Below are positions 43,801 through 55,290 of a DNA stretch of 64,000 bases, in pieces. The DNA comes from Periplaneta americana (Eukaryota > Arthropoda > Insecta > Blattodea > Blattidae). Every line of letters starts with the position of its first letter. Positions within the stretch are counted from its first letter, which is position 1. The stretch lies in the NCBI RefSeq assembly GCF_040183065.1, contig NC_091131.1:10820800-10884799 (forward strand), given 5' to 3'. The position numbers and the translations under genes are program-made. The notes under the pieces were generated by a model. That model ran no database searches, was not told the DNA's origin, and worked only from the letters and a program-made list of their open reading frames with translations.

Positions 43801-44313
43801 ATCTTGGCTAGCTTAGTTCGAATTCCGACTAGGGCGTGGGTATTTCCGTCTGTTGTTATTCACTCACCACCGCCTCATCGTCTGCACGGAACAATAGGAT
43901 ATAAAAGTGGAAGAACGGCGAGGTCCTCCCTTGCAGTTGCACTGCACAGGATAATTGCTGCAGAGAAGAAGAATGTGATCCTCGAATCCAGACGTCTTCG
44001 CCCTTCCCCGTTAATTTTATGGCACGGATTACACGAACAAAGGACCCGATGTCAGATAGTTTGGGCGCTGCTAATCGAAATCATTGAAAAGGTGAGATCC
44101 ATGCACATACCTACTGTGTAGTATGCTTTGTCGTAGTTAAATTGCTTGTTAATTATTACGATTTTTAATCACTTAATTAACGACACTGAACAACTGCACA
44201 GGCAGAAATAGCGAGAGGGTTTTCTGGCGATGAGTTCAAGGATTTGTCATGGAATTGGCTGACATTGGCTTATTGCTATATAACGTAGATGGTACAATGT
44301 CGTTAATAATAAT
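43801..44313. other. Unassigned; possible SINE traces
   Basis: A box-B-like gttcgaattccgac sits at 43815. At 44175-44280, ttaattaacgacactg and gcgagagggttttctggcg recall a very diverged minus-strand SINE-F. A 105-codon frame (43804-44121) spans part of it without a known domain. Confidence 0.4.
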
Positions 44314-44498
44314 CTTACTTACAAATGGCTTTTAAGGAATCCGGAGGTTCATTGCAGCCCTCACATAAGCCGCCATTGGTCCCTATCCTACCATCATATC
44401 CCATCTCCCTCAAATCCATTTTAATATTATCCTCCCATCTACGTCTTGGCCTCTCCAAAGGTCTTATTTCCTCCTGCCTCCCAACTAACACTCTATAT
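44314..44498 (-). pseudogene. LINE-A 3' end, split by a hAT
   Basis: Plus-strand cttacttacaaatggctttt is the complement of the LINE-A tail; on the minus strand the GRP-RRRW block and the preceding residues can be followed to about 44498. The last 8 bases are the target duplication of the hAT, and ctctatatgcattt, the next LINE-A bases, continues at 45485 before similarity is lost. Confidence 0.85.
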
Positions 44499-45484
44499 CA
44501 GCCGTGGCGAGAACGTGACTCGCGAGACATTGTGGCTCGCAGTGATAGCTGTGCATTTCGCTTGCTTGTAACCTCCGCCAACCCCCACCCTCTCACTCAC
44601 TGGAGTCAAACTCCGTTCCATTTGTATTTGTCTCTGACCTGCGAGTGGCATGTGTCTGTCTCGAAACCATGTACAAAAATTCCAAGTAGGATGGGAGGAC
44701 GCATTTTGTTTTCTGTCAATATCATGAGAATATTAAATGTATGATTTGTTCACAAGTTTTACGAGGAAAACGGTTGTATAACATAAAACGGCATTATACT
44801 ACATGTTACTGATGAAACATTAAAAGGTTAAGTGTTATTGTTGTTATCATCATTATCATCATCATCATCATCATCTCTGTACGTCGACCCTTTTTCAGCA
44901 GATGTACGAATAATGCGGTTAGCTCTTCAATTTGAACTCACTGATTTACAATGTGATGTCAAATGAAAGCTAGATGTAAGGACTTGACAAATGTTGAACT
45001 TTCAAATCTTTGCCAAAAAATAAATATACGAAGCTTCGTTCTTTCGCTTGCTCTGTTGAAGCCATGTTCGCTACAACTTACGTTTGTGAAAAATTATTTT
45101 CAACAATGAAAATAGTAAAAACCAAATTTAGATCACGACTGACAGACAAATACCTTCGTGATCAACTACGACTGGCAGTAAGTGACGTAATTCCTGATTT
45201 TGAAACTTTGTCGCAGAGACATTTTGAAGACAGTTAATTTTAGGTTGTGATATTGTTCATTTATTGTTCATTTCTTTCTTCGTTACACGTACTAAACATT
45301 CGTTTGTAGCCTTGTACTGTATAAAATTATATTTAAGTGCTGGACGTAATGAAAATGGAAAATCCGTTAATAAGTCAGACAGTTGCTTCACTTCCCCTTC
45401 GGGTGTCCGCCTCCCTCCATAGGTGCTATGCACGTTGCAGGTTACACAGTGGCTCGGCGCACGATTACATTTTCGCCACCGCTG
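44499..45484 (+). mobile_element. hAT element remnant, 986 bp
   Basis: A perfect 8-bp duplication ctctatat (44491-44498, 45485-45492) flanks it. The ends CAGCCGTGGCGAGAACGT and, inverted, CAGCGGTGGCGAAAATGT match well. Inside lies the C-terminal part of a hAT transposase (45010-45237). The N-terminal and catalytic parts are deleted. Confidence 0.93.
45010..45237 (+). pseudogene. hAT transposase C-terminal dimerisation domain
   Basis: A 75-codon frame with MFATTYVCEKLFSTMKIVKT, KFRSRLTDKYLRDQLRLAVS and PDFETLSQRHFEDS before the stop. The pattern GxxYxCExxFSxMKxxKxxxRSRLxDxxLxxxLR is the C-terminal dimerisation region of hAT transposases, in the form found in GTF2IRD2- and ZBED-like relatives. 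Family members are many hundreds of residues long, so this is only the tail end of one. The Met is not a real start. Confidence 0.88.
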
Positions 45485-45499
45485 CTCTATATGCATTTG

Positions 45500-45942
45500 A
45501 ATATGAATAATGAATAATGGCATGTTTTACACACGAAAGTAAAATAAAGAATCTGCTCGTCTTGGCATGGAACTAGTCATAGGAAGGTTGGAAAAAGAAA
45601 ACGGTGCGTTAATGAACTGATGAAAGCAAGAACTTTGATAATCCAGAAGCACTCGAGTCTCTACAAGTCTCAAGAGCATGCTTATGTTAGAAGTTGTACT
45701 CTTGGGCAGAGCCTCTGAGATGCCCATTTGTTGTGTGAACGTAATTCCGCTTCAAGAATGCAGCTGTGATGGAAGAACAGGTTACAAGTACGCAAAAGCA
45801 GCTATCAGTGCCCTCTACGTCTACGCAAACAAACAGCGTATGTTATTTTCTGTAGGTACTTCATAATGCGTTTCATTTTTCTCTCTGTCAGCTTTCTTTT
45901 TTCTTTCTACCAATCTTCAGTTTCTTTCTCTTTCATTCTCTA
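45500..45942. other. No gene recognised
   Basis: Low-support short frames; a pyrimidine-rich lead-in to the satellite begins near 45880. Confidence 0.4.
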
Positions 45943-46079
45943 TCCATGTTTTCTTTTCATTGCGGTAAGTTAGGTTTTCATATTATCATAATTATTGCTT
46001 TCTTTATTTTTTGTTTCCCTCCCATTATGTCTGTTTTTATACAATTCCTTGTATTTTTTCTTCCCATTTTATTTGTCAG

Positions 46080-46110
<31 letters not shown>

Positions 46111-46273
46111 AATTTCTTTCTCTTTCATTCTCTATCCATGTTTTCTTTTCATTGCGGTAAGTCAGGTTTTCATATTATTATAATTATTGCTTTCTTTATT
46201 TTTTGTTTCCCTCCCATTATGTCTGTTTTTATACAATTCCTTGTATTTTTTCTTCCCATTTTATTTGTCAGTT

Positions 46274-46306
<33 letters not shown>

Positions 46307-46469
46307 AGTTTCTTTCTCTTTCATTCTCTATCCATGTTTTCTTTTCATTGCGGTAAGTTAGGTTTTCATATTATCATAATTATTGCTTTCTTTATTTTTT
46401 GTTTCCCTCCCACTATGTCTGTTTTTATACAATTCCTTGTATTTTTTCTTCCCATTTTATTTGTCAGTT

Positions 46470-46502
<33 letters not shown>

Positions 46503-46663
46503 AATTTCTTTCTCTTTCATTCTCTATCCATGTTTTCTTTTCATTGCGGTAAGTCAGGTTTTCATATTATTATAATTATTGCTTTCTTTATTTTTTGTTT
46601 CCCTCCCATTATGTCTGTTTTTATACAATTCCTTGTATTTTTTCTTCCCATTTTATTTGTCAG

Positions 46664-46694
<31 letters not shown>

Positions 46695-47026
46695 AGTTTC
46701 TTTCTCTTTCATTCTCTATCCATGTTTTCTTTTCATTGCGGTAAGTTAGGTTTTCATATTATCATAATTATTGCTTTCTTTATTTTTTGTTTCCCTCCCA
46801 TTATGTCTTTTTTTTTTTACAATTCCTTGTATTTTTTATTTGTCAGTTTCTTTCTTTCTTTCTTCAATTTCTTTCTCTTTCATTCTCTATCCATGTTTTC
46901 TTTTCATTGCGGTAAGTTAGGTTTTCATATTATCATAATTATTGCTTTCTTTATTTTTTGTTTCCCTCCCATTATGTCTGTTTTTTTACAATTCCTTGTA
47001 TTTTTTCTTCCCATTTTATTTGTCAG

Positions 47027-47057
<31 letters not shown>

Positions 47058-47220
47058 AATTTCTTTCTCTTTCATTCTCTATCCATGTTTTCTTTTCATT
47101 GCGGTAAGTTAGGTTTTCATATTATTATAATTATTGCTTTCTTTATTTTTTGTTTCCCTCTCATTATGTCTGTTTTTATACAATTCCTTGTATTTTTTCT
47201 TCCCATATTATTTGTCAGTT

Positions 47221-47273
<53 letters not shown>

Positions 47274-47510
47274 AATTTCTTTCTCTTTCATTCTCTATCC
47301 ATGTTTTCTTTTCATTGCGGTAAGTTAGGTTTTCATATTATCATAATTATTGCTTTCTTTATTTTTTGTTTCCCTCCCATTATGTCTGTTTTTTTTTACA
47401 ATTTCCTGTATTATTTTTTTCTTCCCATTTTTTGTCAGTTTCTTTCTTTCTTTCTTGCTTTCTTTCTTTCTTTCTTTCTTTCACATATTTAGTTTTCTCC
47501 TTCTTTCTTT
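45943..47510. repeat. Minisatellite, about 8 units of about 190 bp with internal (TTTC)n
   Basis: The marker tccatgttttcttttcattg recurs with its ATG at 45946, 46138, 46334, 46530, 46722, 46893, 47084 and 47301 (spacings 192, 196, 196, 192, 171, 191, 217). Length differences come mostly from the (TTTC)n inside each unit. The 369-codon frame 46383-47492 (F, S and L with repeated HCGK and FHIIIIIAFF) is a by-product of a repeat without stops. Confidence 0.96.
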
Positions 47511-47790
47511 CAATTTATCTTCTTTATGTTCTTATTCCCGTCCTTCCGTTTTATTCTTCCGTTCGTGTCTTTTATAAATATGTCATTAATTCTTATCCTT
47601 TGCTTCTTTCTTCATTCACTTTTCTATTTCTTTTACTTTACTTTTCTTTACATTTTTATACCCTATTTTCCCTTATTTATTTTCCTCCGCATTTCTCAGT
47701 GTCTTTTCGTCCGTTTTTTTCTTCCATTTTCCACTGTTTTTTATGTCTCTCTATTTCACTCTTTTTGTAGATTTATTTCATTTAACTAAC
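47511..47790. other. Pyrimidine-rich decay of the satellite flank
   Basis: T/C-rich sequence with scattered ttctttc blocks, without regular units. Confidence 0.55.
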
Positions 47791-47794
47791 ACGA

Positions 47795-48010
47795 TAATCC
47801 AAGCGCGCTAAGCTTAAAAGCTAAGGGACCCGGGTTCAAATCCCCGTAGATCCACCCTGAATTTATAATTTGTGTTGCGCAAGCCCGTGGTGCAGGCAAG
47901 ACATGGGTTTTCTCCAGGTACTCCGGTTCCTCTATGACATTTCAACAGTTCTCCATAATAATTCATTATGAGTGTAATCCCAGTTCACATAATATAAGAG
48001 ATTGATCAAT
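47795..48010 (+). mobile_element. SINE-C, tRNA-derived
   Basis: Partial head with box B gggttcaaatcccc, then ttataatttgtgttgcgcaa and gggttttctccaggtactcc. This matches the minus-strand copy at 15000-15228. The 5' half of the tRNA-like head is degenerate. Confidence 0.75.
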
Positions 48011-48285
48011 CTTATGGGCTTCGAAGGCAACAACTTTTATCAATTTTACTATGCTACCATCTAGGGACTGCAGAAAAAATCACGTTATAACTCTCATTTG
48101 AATTGCATGGAACAACTGTACTTCATCTAGCGATCTTGGTGGTTGTTCCCTTACCATGTTACCGTTCTTAACATGGGGATTGCCAGTCTATCATAGGCTA
48201 TATGTGATGAGAAGTGTATTTAAAACGTTCGAGTTAAATAATAATTTACAACTGGAGTTATTACACGATGTTAATATTATAAAAA
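48011..48285. other. No gene recognised
   Basis: Nothing identifiable. Confidence 0.4.
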
Positions 48286-48288
48286 TGT

Positions 48289-48917
48289 TTATGCTCGACC
48301 ATGCCGAAATGTAGTAATTATACACCTGGTAGCAGGCCTTTAATGCATGTCATTAAAGTACACCTACTCATTAAAGGTCAGGTCTTTCAGCCAATGACGA
48401 CTCAGGTTACAACTGTTCAGCTAATGCTACCGTTATAAAACCCCAAGTATCGATTATTCTCGGATATGCAATAGAAAGAGAATTAGCGAAAAGTCACGGA
48501 GGCTGGAAATCCAATACTGTCGCAGAAGGTTATGTTCTGTTACTATAATAATTAGCGTTAATTGTAAATAATATTAAAATAAATTCAATTTTTCATCTCG
48601 TTTTTCATTGTCTAATTTAATTTCAATGTTATCTCTGTAGGTTCTTATGGCCTTGCAAGGTCAGTGTGGACATCTGTTCCTCGGAAAAAATCAATACTTT
48701 CGCGTCTGCGCACATCTCACAACATACGGGACATTGCTAAAAATTAATAATATCAAGTTAGAAATATGGTCGACCATAAAAAGTCGTATGAAACTCGCCT
48801 ATAATGGTAATTAAGAAGCTCGTATGAAAATTATGAAACTCGCTTGCGCTCGTTTCATAAATATCCGTACTCACTTCTTAATTACCTTCATTATAGGCTC
48901 GTTGCATAATGTACTAT
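48289..48917 (+). repeat. Dispersed repeat X, copy 1
   Basis: About 630 bp matching 60619-61237 in reverse: atgctcgaccatgccgaaat at one end, ggatatgcaatagaaag, tactataataattagcg, ttcgcgtctgcgcacatctc, and a terminal hairpin region (cctataatggtaattaag / cttaattacc..attatagg) at 48800-48895. No coding capacity. The class is unknown. Confidence 0.85.
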
Positions 48918-49015
48918 AAGGATGGAATATGTAGCAAAACAAAATCAAAATTAAATGTGTAGAAAAAAGTTACTTATATCTAATTACTGAAATTGCAGAA
49001 TAATTATTGTTATAA

Positions 49016-49498
49016 ATGTATGTACCAGTTGTTCTTTATGGTTGTGAAATTTGGACTCTCACTTTGAGAGAGGAACATAGGTTAAGGGTGTTTGAGAATA
49101 AGGTGCTTAGGAATATATTTGGGGCTAAGAGGGATGAAGTTACAGGAGAATGGAGAAAGTTACACAGAACTGCATTGTATTCTTCACCTGACATAATTAG
49201 GAACATTAAATCCAGACGTTTGAGATGGGCAGGGCATCTAGCACGTACGGGCGAATTCAGAAATGCATATAGAGTGTTAGTTGCGAAGCCGGAGGGAAAA
49301 GTACCTTTAGGGAGGCCGAGACGTAGATGGGAAGATAATATTAAAACGGATTTGAGGGAGGTAGGATATGATGATAGAGAATGGATTAATCTTGCTCAGG
49401 ATAGGGACCATTGTCGGGCTTATGTGAGGGCGGCAATGAACCTCCGGGTTCCTTAAAAGCCAGTAAGTAAGGAAGTAAGTAAGTAAGCGTTTAAACAA
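49016..49498 (+). pseudogene. LINE-A C-terminal copy
   Basis: One frame: VPVVLYGCEIWTLTLREEHR, VLRNIFGAKRDEV, then RRLRWAGHLARTGEFRNAYR, VPLGRPRRRWEDNIKTDLRE, ending AAMNLRVP at 49456. A deletion after KLHRTA removes a few residues. The tail gccagtaagtaaggaagtaa runs to the SINE-G start. It is 5' truncated. Confidence 0.88.
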
Positions 49499-49514
49499 AG
49501 AAAATGCACGGAGA

Positions 49515-49785
49515 AAGTCCGCACTTGTGGAGTAACGGTTAGTGCGTCTGGCAGCGAAACCAGGTGGCCCGGGTTCGATTCCCAGTGGGGACAAGTTACC
49601 TGGTTGAAGTTTTTTCCGGGGTTTTCCCTCAACCCAATATGAGCAAATGTTGGGTAACTTTCGGTGTTGGACCCCGGACTCATTTCACCGGCATTACCAC
49701 CTTCATCTCATTCAGACGCTAAATAATCCGAGATGTTGATAAAGCGTCGTAAAATAACCTACTAAAATAAAAAAATAAATAATGC
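49515..49785 (+). mobile_element. SINE-G, full length
   Basis: The head agtaacggttagtgcgtctg has box A character, box B is gggttcgattcccagtgg, the body contains ttccggggttttccctcaac and cggtgttggaccccgg, and the tail is gcgtcgtaaaataacc then actaaaataaaaaaa. aatgcac flanks both sides (about 49502 and 49790) as a possible short duplication. Confidence 0.88.
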
Positions 49786-49789
49786 ACAT

Positions 49790-50680
49790 GGAAATGGTCT
49801 ATAAACTCGTTTCTTAGCCAATACACCACGAGGTTCTAACAATCATTCGATAAGGAAAGCCCTGTCAGAGGCTGTTATTTTAGGTTAAAGTGAAATAGGA
49901 TTGCCACTTCAAAGTAAATTGATCATCTTTATTTGAATATACTATCATCTGTGTATAGCGATGGACTTTAATAGCACAAGTCCTTTTTATCAAAATTGAA
50001 ATCTTGCCGAGCGTAAAAACAAGCTGTAAATACAGTTTCAAAATCCATATGGAAATATGGCCACAAATGTGCGGTTGAACTTATATTCCGGAGAGATCGG
50101 ACTGCCAATTTATCTTTCCATGAGTATACTTGTTTCTTACGGGGTCAAATAATAATGACTGATGAAAGAAAGTCTGTCCGCCAGAACTCGATGCTTACGC
50201 ACTGGTCGACTTATTTACAATTCTTTCGAAACGCACAACTGACGCCTTTCAAGAGAGATGTTTGCTTTGCAGGAAAAGGCAGAAAGTTTAACGACCATCC
50301 AAACATCTTCCTTGAATGCGAAAGTGCAAGCCTGCGATCTGCTGTTTGAATAATCCTTCGTGAAGATGGATTCCGTGTTCTGTGTAGTGGGTAAACTGTT
50401 CAGCGCAAACACACGCCTCGCCGCGTAGAGTTCACGCCACCAATATTCACTTCGTCTCAAAATAATTCCCGTTCATTAAATTCCGAGCACGCAGCCGCCT
50501 CCGGGAAGATTATTGACCCATTTCGCAGAGGCGCTGTTTGCAAACTTATGCAAATGACTCCATACAGCTGTATGGAAAGTGGCGTTCAGAATGCCCTCCA
50601 GAAGTGAGAGTGAACCCACTTTTCCAGAACTCTTCATGCCGTATTAGTGGAGATGAAAACAGAACGAAGAACGTGTATGG
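49790..50680. other. No gene recognised; GC-richer patch with palindrome
   Basis: 50150-50640 has higher GC than its surroundings and short frames on both strands without a domain. It holds an octamer-like atgcaaat (50549-50556) and a perfect 16-base palindrome ccatacagctgtatgg (50560-50575). It could be a conserved non-coding element or an old repeat. Confidence 0.4.
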
Positions 50681-50683
50681 TTA

Positions 50684-51549
50684 AGGCTGGATCACAATAA
50701 ACCGGAAACGAGAATCGGAACGAAAACGGTAAAGTTGTTAAAATGTGAGCATTCACAATTAACGAAAAGCTTGCCGGAGGCCGGGATCGGGAACGGAGAG
50801 TTGGCCAAGTTTCAACTTTGGCGTTCACGTTTCCGATCACAGCCCACTAGATTCAGTCTATTGCCATCTAATAGCTATTTTGTCGTCGTATATTTTGTAG
50901 CAAGAAGACCGTGACATAACCCATGCATTATTTTGTTCTGTGCTGTGCATCATGGAGCAAGTTTTATTTGATGAGATTCTAAAATTGAGTGTTGAGGAAA
51001 ATCCTCACGTTTACGATGCGCCTCGTATAAAGATGAGAAAATGAAGGAGAATACGTGGCTTTCAATAGCTGCATCTTTGAACATCGATCGGAAGCGAATC
51101 ATATTTTATTACTGTATTGGTTGTATTACACACTACATATTCATGCTTCAATTCAATAACTACTGTTGTGTTCATTTTTGTTCTATTACAAATGTTTCTT
51201 CTCTAATTATTTTACGTTATGGTAGACTTAAAATAGGTTGTGATAATAAAGATGCTTGGGCATATATATAGTTCCGTACCTAATGGAATGTTTCAGTTGA
51301 AATTTCGAAGTTTGTTAACCTGTGTTTATGTTGGATGCCTTGTACTCATGAGAGAACGCCATTGGTCAATTATACACAAATAACATCAGAATGCGTAATA
51401 TCGACTTTACATATCGTTATTGACATGCATATCGATATGCATAGTCGTCTACGTTCTCGGTTTATTGCGAATCAAAAATTTTCATATTCACATCCACTGC
51501 TTCTCGTTTTCATTCTGGTTCTCGTTCCCGGTTTATTGTGAACCAGCCT
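50684..51549 (+). mobile_element. PIF/Harbinger-like element, 866 bp, deleted
   Basis: TTA flanks both ends (50681-50683, 51550-51552). The ends read AGGCTGGATCACAATAAACC and, inverted, AGGCTGGTTCACAATAAACC. A 3-bp TTA duplication with such ends fits PIF/Harbinger. It carries part of a MADF-type DNA-binding protein, the kind of second gene these elements have, but no transposase. Confidence 0.88.
50952..51088 (+). pseudogene. MADF/Myb-like DNA-binding protein fragment
   Basis: MEQVLFDEILKLSVEENPHV then YDAPRI, and after a one-base shift near 51030 DEKMKENTWLSIAASLNID. This is the MADF pattern: an acidic helix, a short aromatic block (xxLYD), then KxxxWxxIAxxLxI. In PIF/Harbinger elements a Myb/SANT/MADF protein assists the transposase. 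Only the first 45 residues remain and the frame is shifted. Confidence 0.8.
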
Positions 51550-51552
51550 TTA

Positions 51553-51954
51553 GTCTCGTCTGTGACTCCGGTGGTAGGGCATTCGGCTGCAAGTTCAGAG
51601 AACACGTGATCTAATCCTGGAAAGGAAGTTGCAGTTTCTACTGCTTGTAGCCTTGTACTCAATTTAACAGGAATGTGGGTTCCAGTATTGGTAATCCTGT
51701 TAGCAAAGATTCCCTTCTTCACTGGAATTTGCCTTTTCATGCCCGAGTTGCCCTCAGCGTAATATTGTTTATTCAACCAAGTGCCGTAATATAAATTCTG
51801 CTCTTGAGACGAAACTAATATTATTTTTACGGTTACATCATTTCCTCTAGTGAAAATATATGGAAATAGTCTTCAGAATATTATACCAAATGATTACGAA
51901 CAAGGTAAGATTTATCAGTGATAGCAATGATTGATTTTAATTAATTTATTTAAT
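51553..51954. other. No gene recognised
   Basis: Nothing identifiable. Confidence 0.4.
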
Positions 51955-52188
51955 TATTTATTTAATCTGACAGGATTAAGGCCATAAGGCCTTCTCTTCC
52001 ATCCCACCAGATAGCACATATAAATACAACAAAGAAGTACAGACGCTGGTGAAAATAATACAAGTTAAATTAAAGCCCTATAGGGGGTCAACAGGGTCAA
52101 AAGAACACTATACAGCTCTCATCGAGCTAATACAAGAAAAAAAAAAAAGAAAGAAAAACAGAGATAGCAATGATGATAGTGATAACTG

Positions 52189-52234
<46 letters not shown>

Positions 52235-52567
52235 CATTACATATTAATTGTCAATTTTACAACAGCATAGTTACAATATTTACTAATATCATGGGTTAAG
52301 CCGAAGTTGCGCAACCTGACAGATGTTCAAAAAGCAATTCCATGAACTAGAATGTGGTTTTTTAATTTAAATTTGAATTTTGATATTGTCCGACAGTCTC
52401 TGACATGGCCAGGGAAAGAGTTCCAGAGGCGTGGAATAGATATGCTGAAAGATGAGGAGTAGATGGATGTTCTGTGCAACGTTTTTAAGGAGCGTTAATC
52501 GTTAAGAGTTAAAAATGGCAATTTTTGTATGTTTGCTTACATTAAAGAGCTTTCTGTCATGAACAGT
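51955..52567 (-). pseudogene. LINE-C 3' end, minus strand
   Basis: The minus strand (about 52490 to 52327) reads LHRTSIYSSSFSISIPRLWN, SFPGHVRDCRTISKFKFKLK and NHILVHGIAF before a stop. It is the same C-terminal block as at 16637-16885. The 3' UTR holds an (AAT)n run (plus strand 52184-52231) and ends with a hairpin (51967-52010) and a (TTTA)n run. The frame is truncated upstream, where a MITE is inserted. Confidence 0.82.
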
Positions 52568-52809
52568 AATTGAATCGGTCGGAGCTAAAAGGAATTAAGT
52601 CACTTTTCACAACTTCTCAGGAGAAGCAAAAAATATTACACTAATAACACAAATATTATATTTTTATGTTATAGAAGACAAAAGAATATTTAAAAGTCTT
52701 AGTTCCTTCTTCCACCGTTCGATCCGCATGTCATCAATTGTTCAAATTGTAGCATAACCCAATACTTCATATTTTGACTTAATTCCTTTTAGCTCCGACC
52801 GATTCAATT
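52568..52809. mobile_element. 242-bp MITE with 34-bp inverted ends
   Basis: AATTGAATCGGTCGGAGCTA at the left and its exact complement at the right; the match runs for about 34 bases with no mismatch. It abuts the LINE-C coding trace. A target duplication is not evident beyond the palindromic AATT. Confidence 0.85.
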
Positions 52810-55099
52810 GTATGTTTATTTCGAGAATATTTATATATTTCAGTGAATATGCTTGTTCAAATCGTGGCGCCATAATGACCAATTATCTCAATGAACCGTA
52901 AGTAATGTCATTAATTTCAGGCGGCTATTCTTTGAGATATTTAAATAAAAAGTTTAATACAATTTTACTGGTTTTTGTTTCTTTTTCCGGGTAAAAATCG
53001 TTTTATATGAAAGATTTCATAACGTGTTTTGGGAACGCCATCGATTTCATTCCCAGTATGCTCACTCAGTTTAAGAGAGCAGTGTATTATGGTAATCAAT
53101 GATTGAAAGAATTTTCGGCAATTTTTTTTTTTTCCTGCGGAAGCAGTGATACAATATTCTTGAAAAAGAAAATATTTCATCCACTGCTGAATGCCTTTCT
53201 AGAAATTACGACAAGATGAAAAATGTCTCTGCCAGGACTCGAACTGGATTTTACCAGCAGAGCCTGAATTAAATACGTGACTTTGAAGTTCGTATGCTGA
53301 TAGGAGTTGGGTATTCACATATCGGCTTCGTTAGAGCTGTACGTGACAGGAAATTCCTTGGCCGTTGTATGAAAGAAGTTGGTATGAGAACGAAAATACT
53401 TGGAATTTTATAGCGTATTTCCTAATGCTGATTTATTATTCAGTGGCTTTCCTTTACCTTCTTTCGTAAAGTCAACCTATGAACCGCAATGGAAGCTTGA
53501 TCTGCAGACCATGAAACTACGAGATTCCCTCGTCTGCATTAACCAGGCGTACGAGACTGGCGTTCTTGTGATATAGCATGTTTATACAGGATGTAACGGA
53601 AAAGTGGGCAAAGCTTCAAGTATGGATTCCTCACACATAATGAAGAAAAAATCCTTATATCAACATGGGTCCGGAAATGCTTGGTTCCTGAGTAGGGTTT
53701 GCAAGTATGATCATAGTGTACTCCTGTAGACGTTAGTTTGCTGGAGTTACTTTGATGCATTCTGTTTACATTTCCTTAGCTGAACGGTACAAAATGTTCA
53801 CCTCCTGTCTGAATACAAGCCGCATCATGTATTTCGCCTTATATTATTGTGGTTTTCAGTCTCCAGTACTGTACTGGATTTCTACCGCGTCCTTAATTAT
53901 TTATACGAATAGGTTTTAGTGACATTTTTGTTTTACAAGTTAGTTATTACAAAACATGATTTTAACTTGTATATTGTAACGGACGTAATGTATCAGTTTG
54001 AGAGCCTACTACGAAGATGTCAGTTTTAAAAATAATGTAATATACGATAGTGATATCTGACTGTTTAGAAAATTAAGTATTCCAGACACAAGGCCTATGA
54101 AACTTTTAGTTTATGGTAATGAAAGTGAATGATTATTATTGATTAGTTAATTGGATACATGTATCAAACATTTGAAAATCTTCTTTATAAGATAAATCAT
54201 CATTTTAAATTTACAATATTGTAAAGTAAAGTTATGTCATTATTTTATGTAAAAGTATGTTTGTTTACGTGATCTTTTATGGATTTCTTTATCTCTTATT
54301 TTTAAGAAAGTCCGCAACACTAGCGAGAACCAAATTCCTTCAAGGCTCCCAATTGCAGAGTAACAGTAGCGTTCAAGTAACATCCCCACATTTGCGCCAC
54401 GTAGTAGCCACTCTTTGTATTAAGTGAAATTTCTCTCACTTGAATTATAATGCCATAAATCCTAAGACAGACATGGGCATACGGGAGGGGAGGTAAAACT
54501 GATCGAATTCATTCTTTCCACAATATTTCGGACGTAGCTGCTGTGTTTACATCAACGGGTAACTACTGTCTTCCTCCGACGAGTTTAGCGCTGGGACCTG
54601 AGGTATTCTTGCCATCGGTGCGGGGGGTTGCAGGTAGATTCTTTTGTTGCTACAGCCAAGCCGAGCCGAGCGGAATGGGAAATATTAATCGTCCAAAAAT
54701 ATGCAGTCTTCAGTTTCTAGTAGTGTGTGAATATTTCATATACATATTGTTTACCTAGGCCTATATGGTTTTGTTATTAATATATTAAATATATTGTTGC
54801 AATTTTTGCTCAAACATCTCCCTGATGTTAGCTATGTTAATATTACATGAATTACTCATATTAAATATTTCACTGTTACAAATCATTTTTAAGGAAACGT
54901 GCTGTGGAAAAGTTTTTGGTTTTATTCTATTGGAATTTTAGAATATGTGTGATTGGTTTCGCGAAAAACAGATTCCTATAATGTCATGCGAAAATCATTT
55001 GTTGATACCTTAAAATACAAATCAAGTAGTTTAGTTTCTACTTCTCAAGTAAGTTCAGCAGTTCAGTATATTTAAATTGATTACTTTACAAATTTAATT
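52810..55099. other. No gene recognised
   Basis: A box-B-like ccaggactcgaactgg (53234, minus strand) and a stretch from 53585 (tacaggatgtaacggaaaag) that could be a transposon end without a partner. cagacatgggcatacggg at 54470 also resembles a hAT end. None can be confirmed. Confidence 0.4.
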
Positions 55100-55290
55100 C
55101 AATTCTACTAATTACTAAATTGTATAGTATGATTCTACTTTTCATTTATATTGTTGTAGTTTTATTATGATTTTTCTTTTGATTTATTTTATTGTATTTG
55201 TATTTCTGGTGGTGTGATTGCCTTAACTTCACCAGAATAAATAAATAATAAATAAATAAAGTAAGTAAATAAATAAGTAAATAAATAAAA
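55100..55290 (+). mobile_element. LINE-C 3' tail
   Basis: T-rich UTR, hairpin ctggtggtgtgattgcc/ttcaccag (55206-55235), then a run of aataaataaat. It resembles the end of the copy at 16597-17144. No coding sequence is retained. Confidence 0.65.

Noticed and set aside
46383-47492. 369-codon plus-strand open frame
   Set aside because: It is a translation of the minisatellite: repeated FHIIIIIAFF blocks and SFFLSFFLS from (TTTC)n. A three-frame-open repeat, not a gene.
50155-50349. 64-codon frame MTDERKSVRQ...
   Set aside because: No family match; listed only as part of a GC-richer, unassigned stretch.
51545-51625. Possible tRNA-like head (actccggtggtagggcattc)
   Set aside because: No box B at the right distance and no second copy.
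53585-53760. tacaggatgtaacgg start resembling a mariner-type end
   Set aside because: No matching inverted end found downstream.
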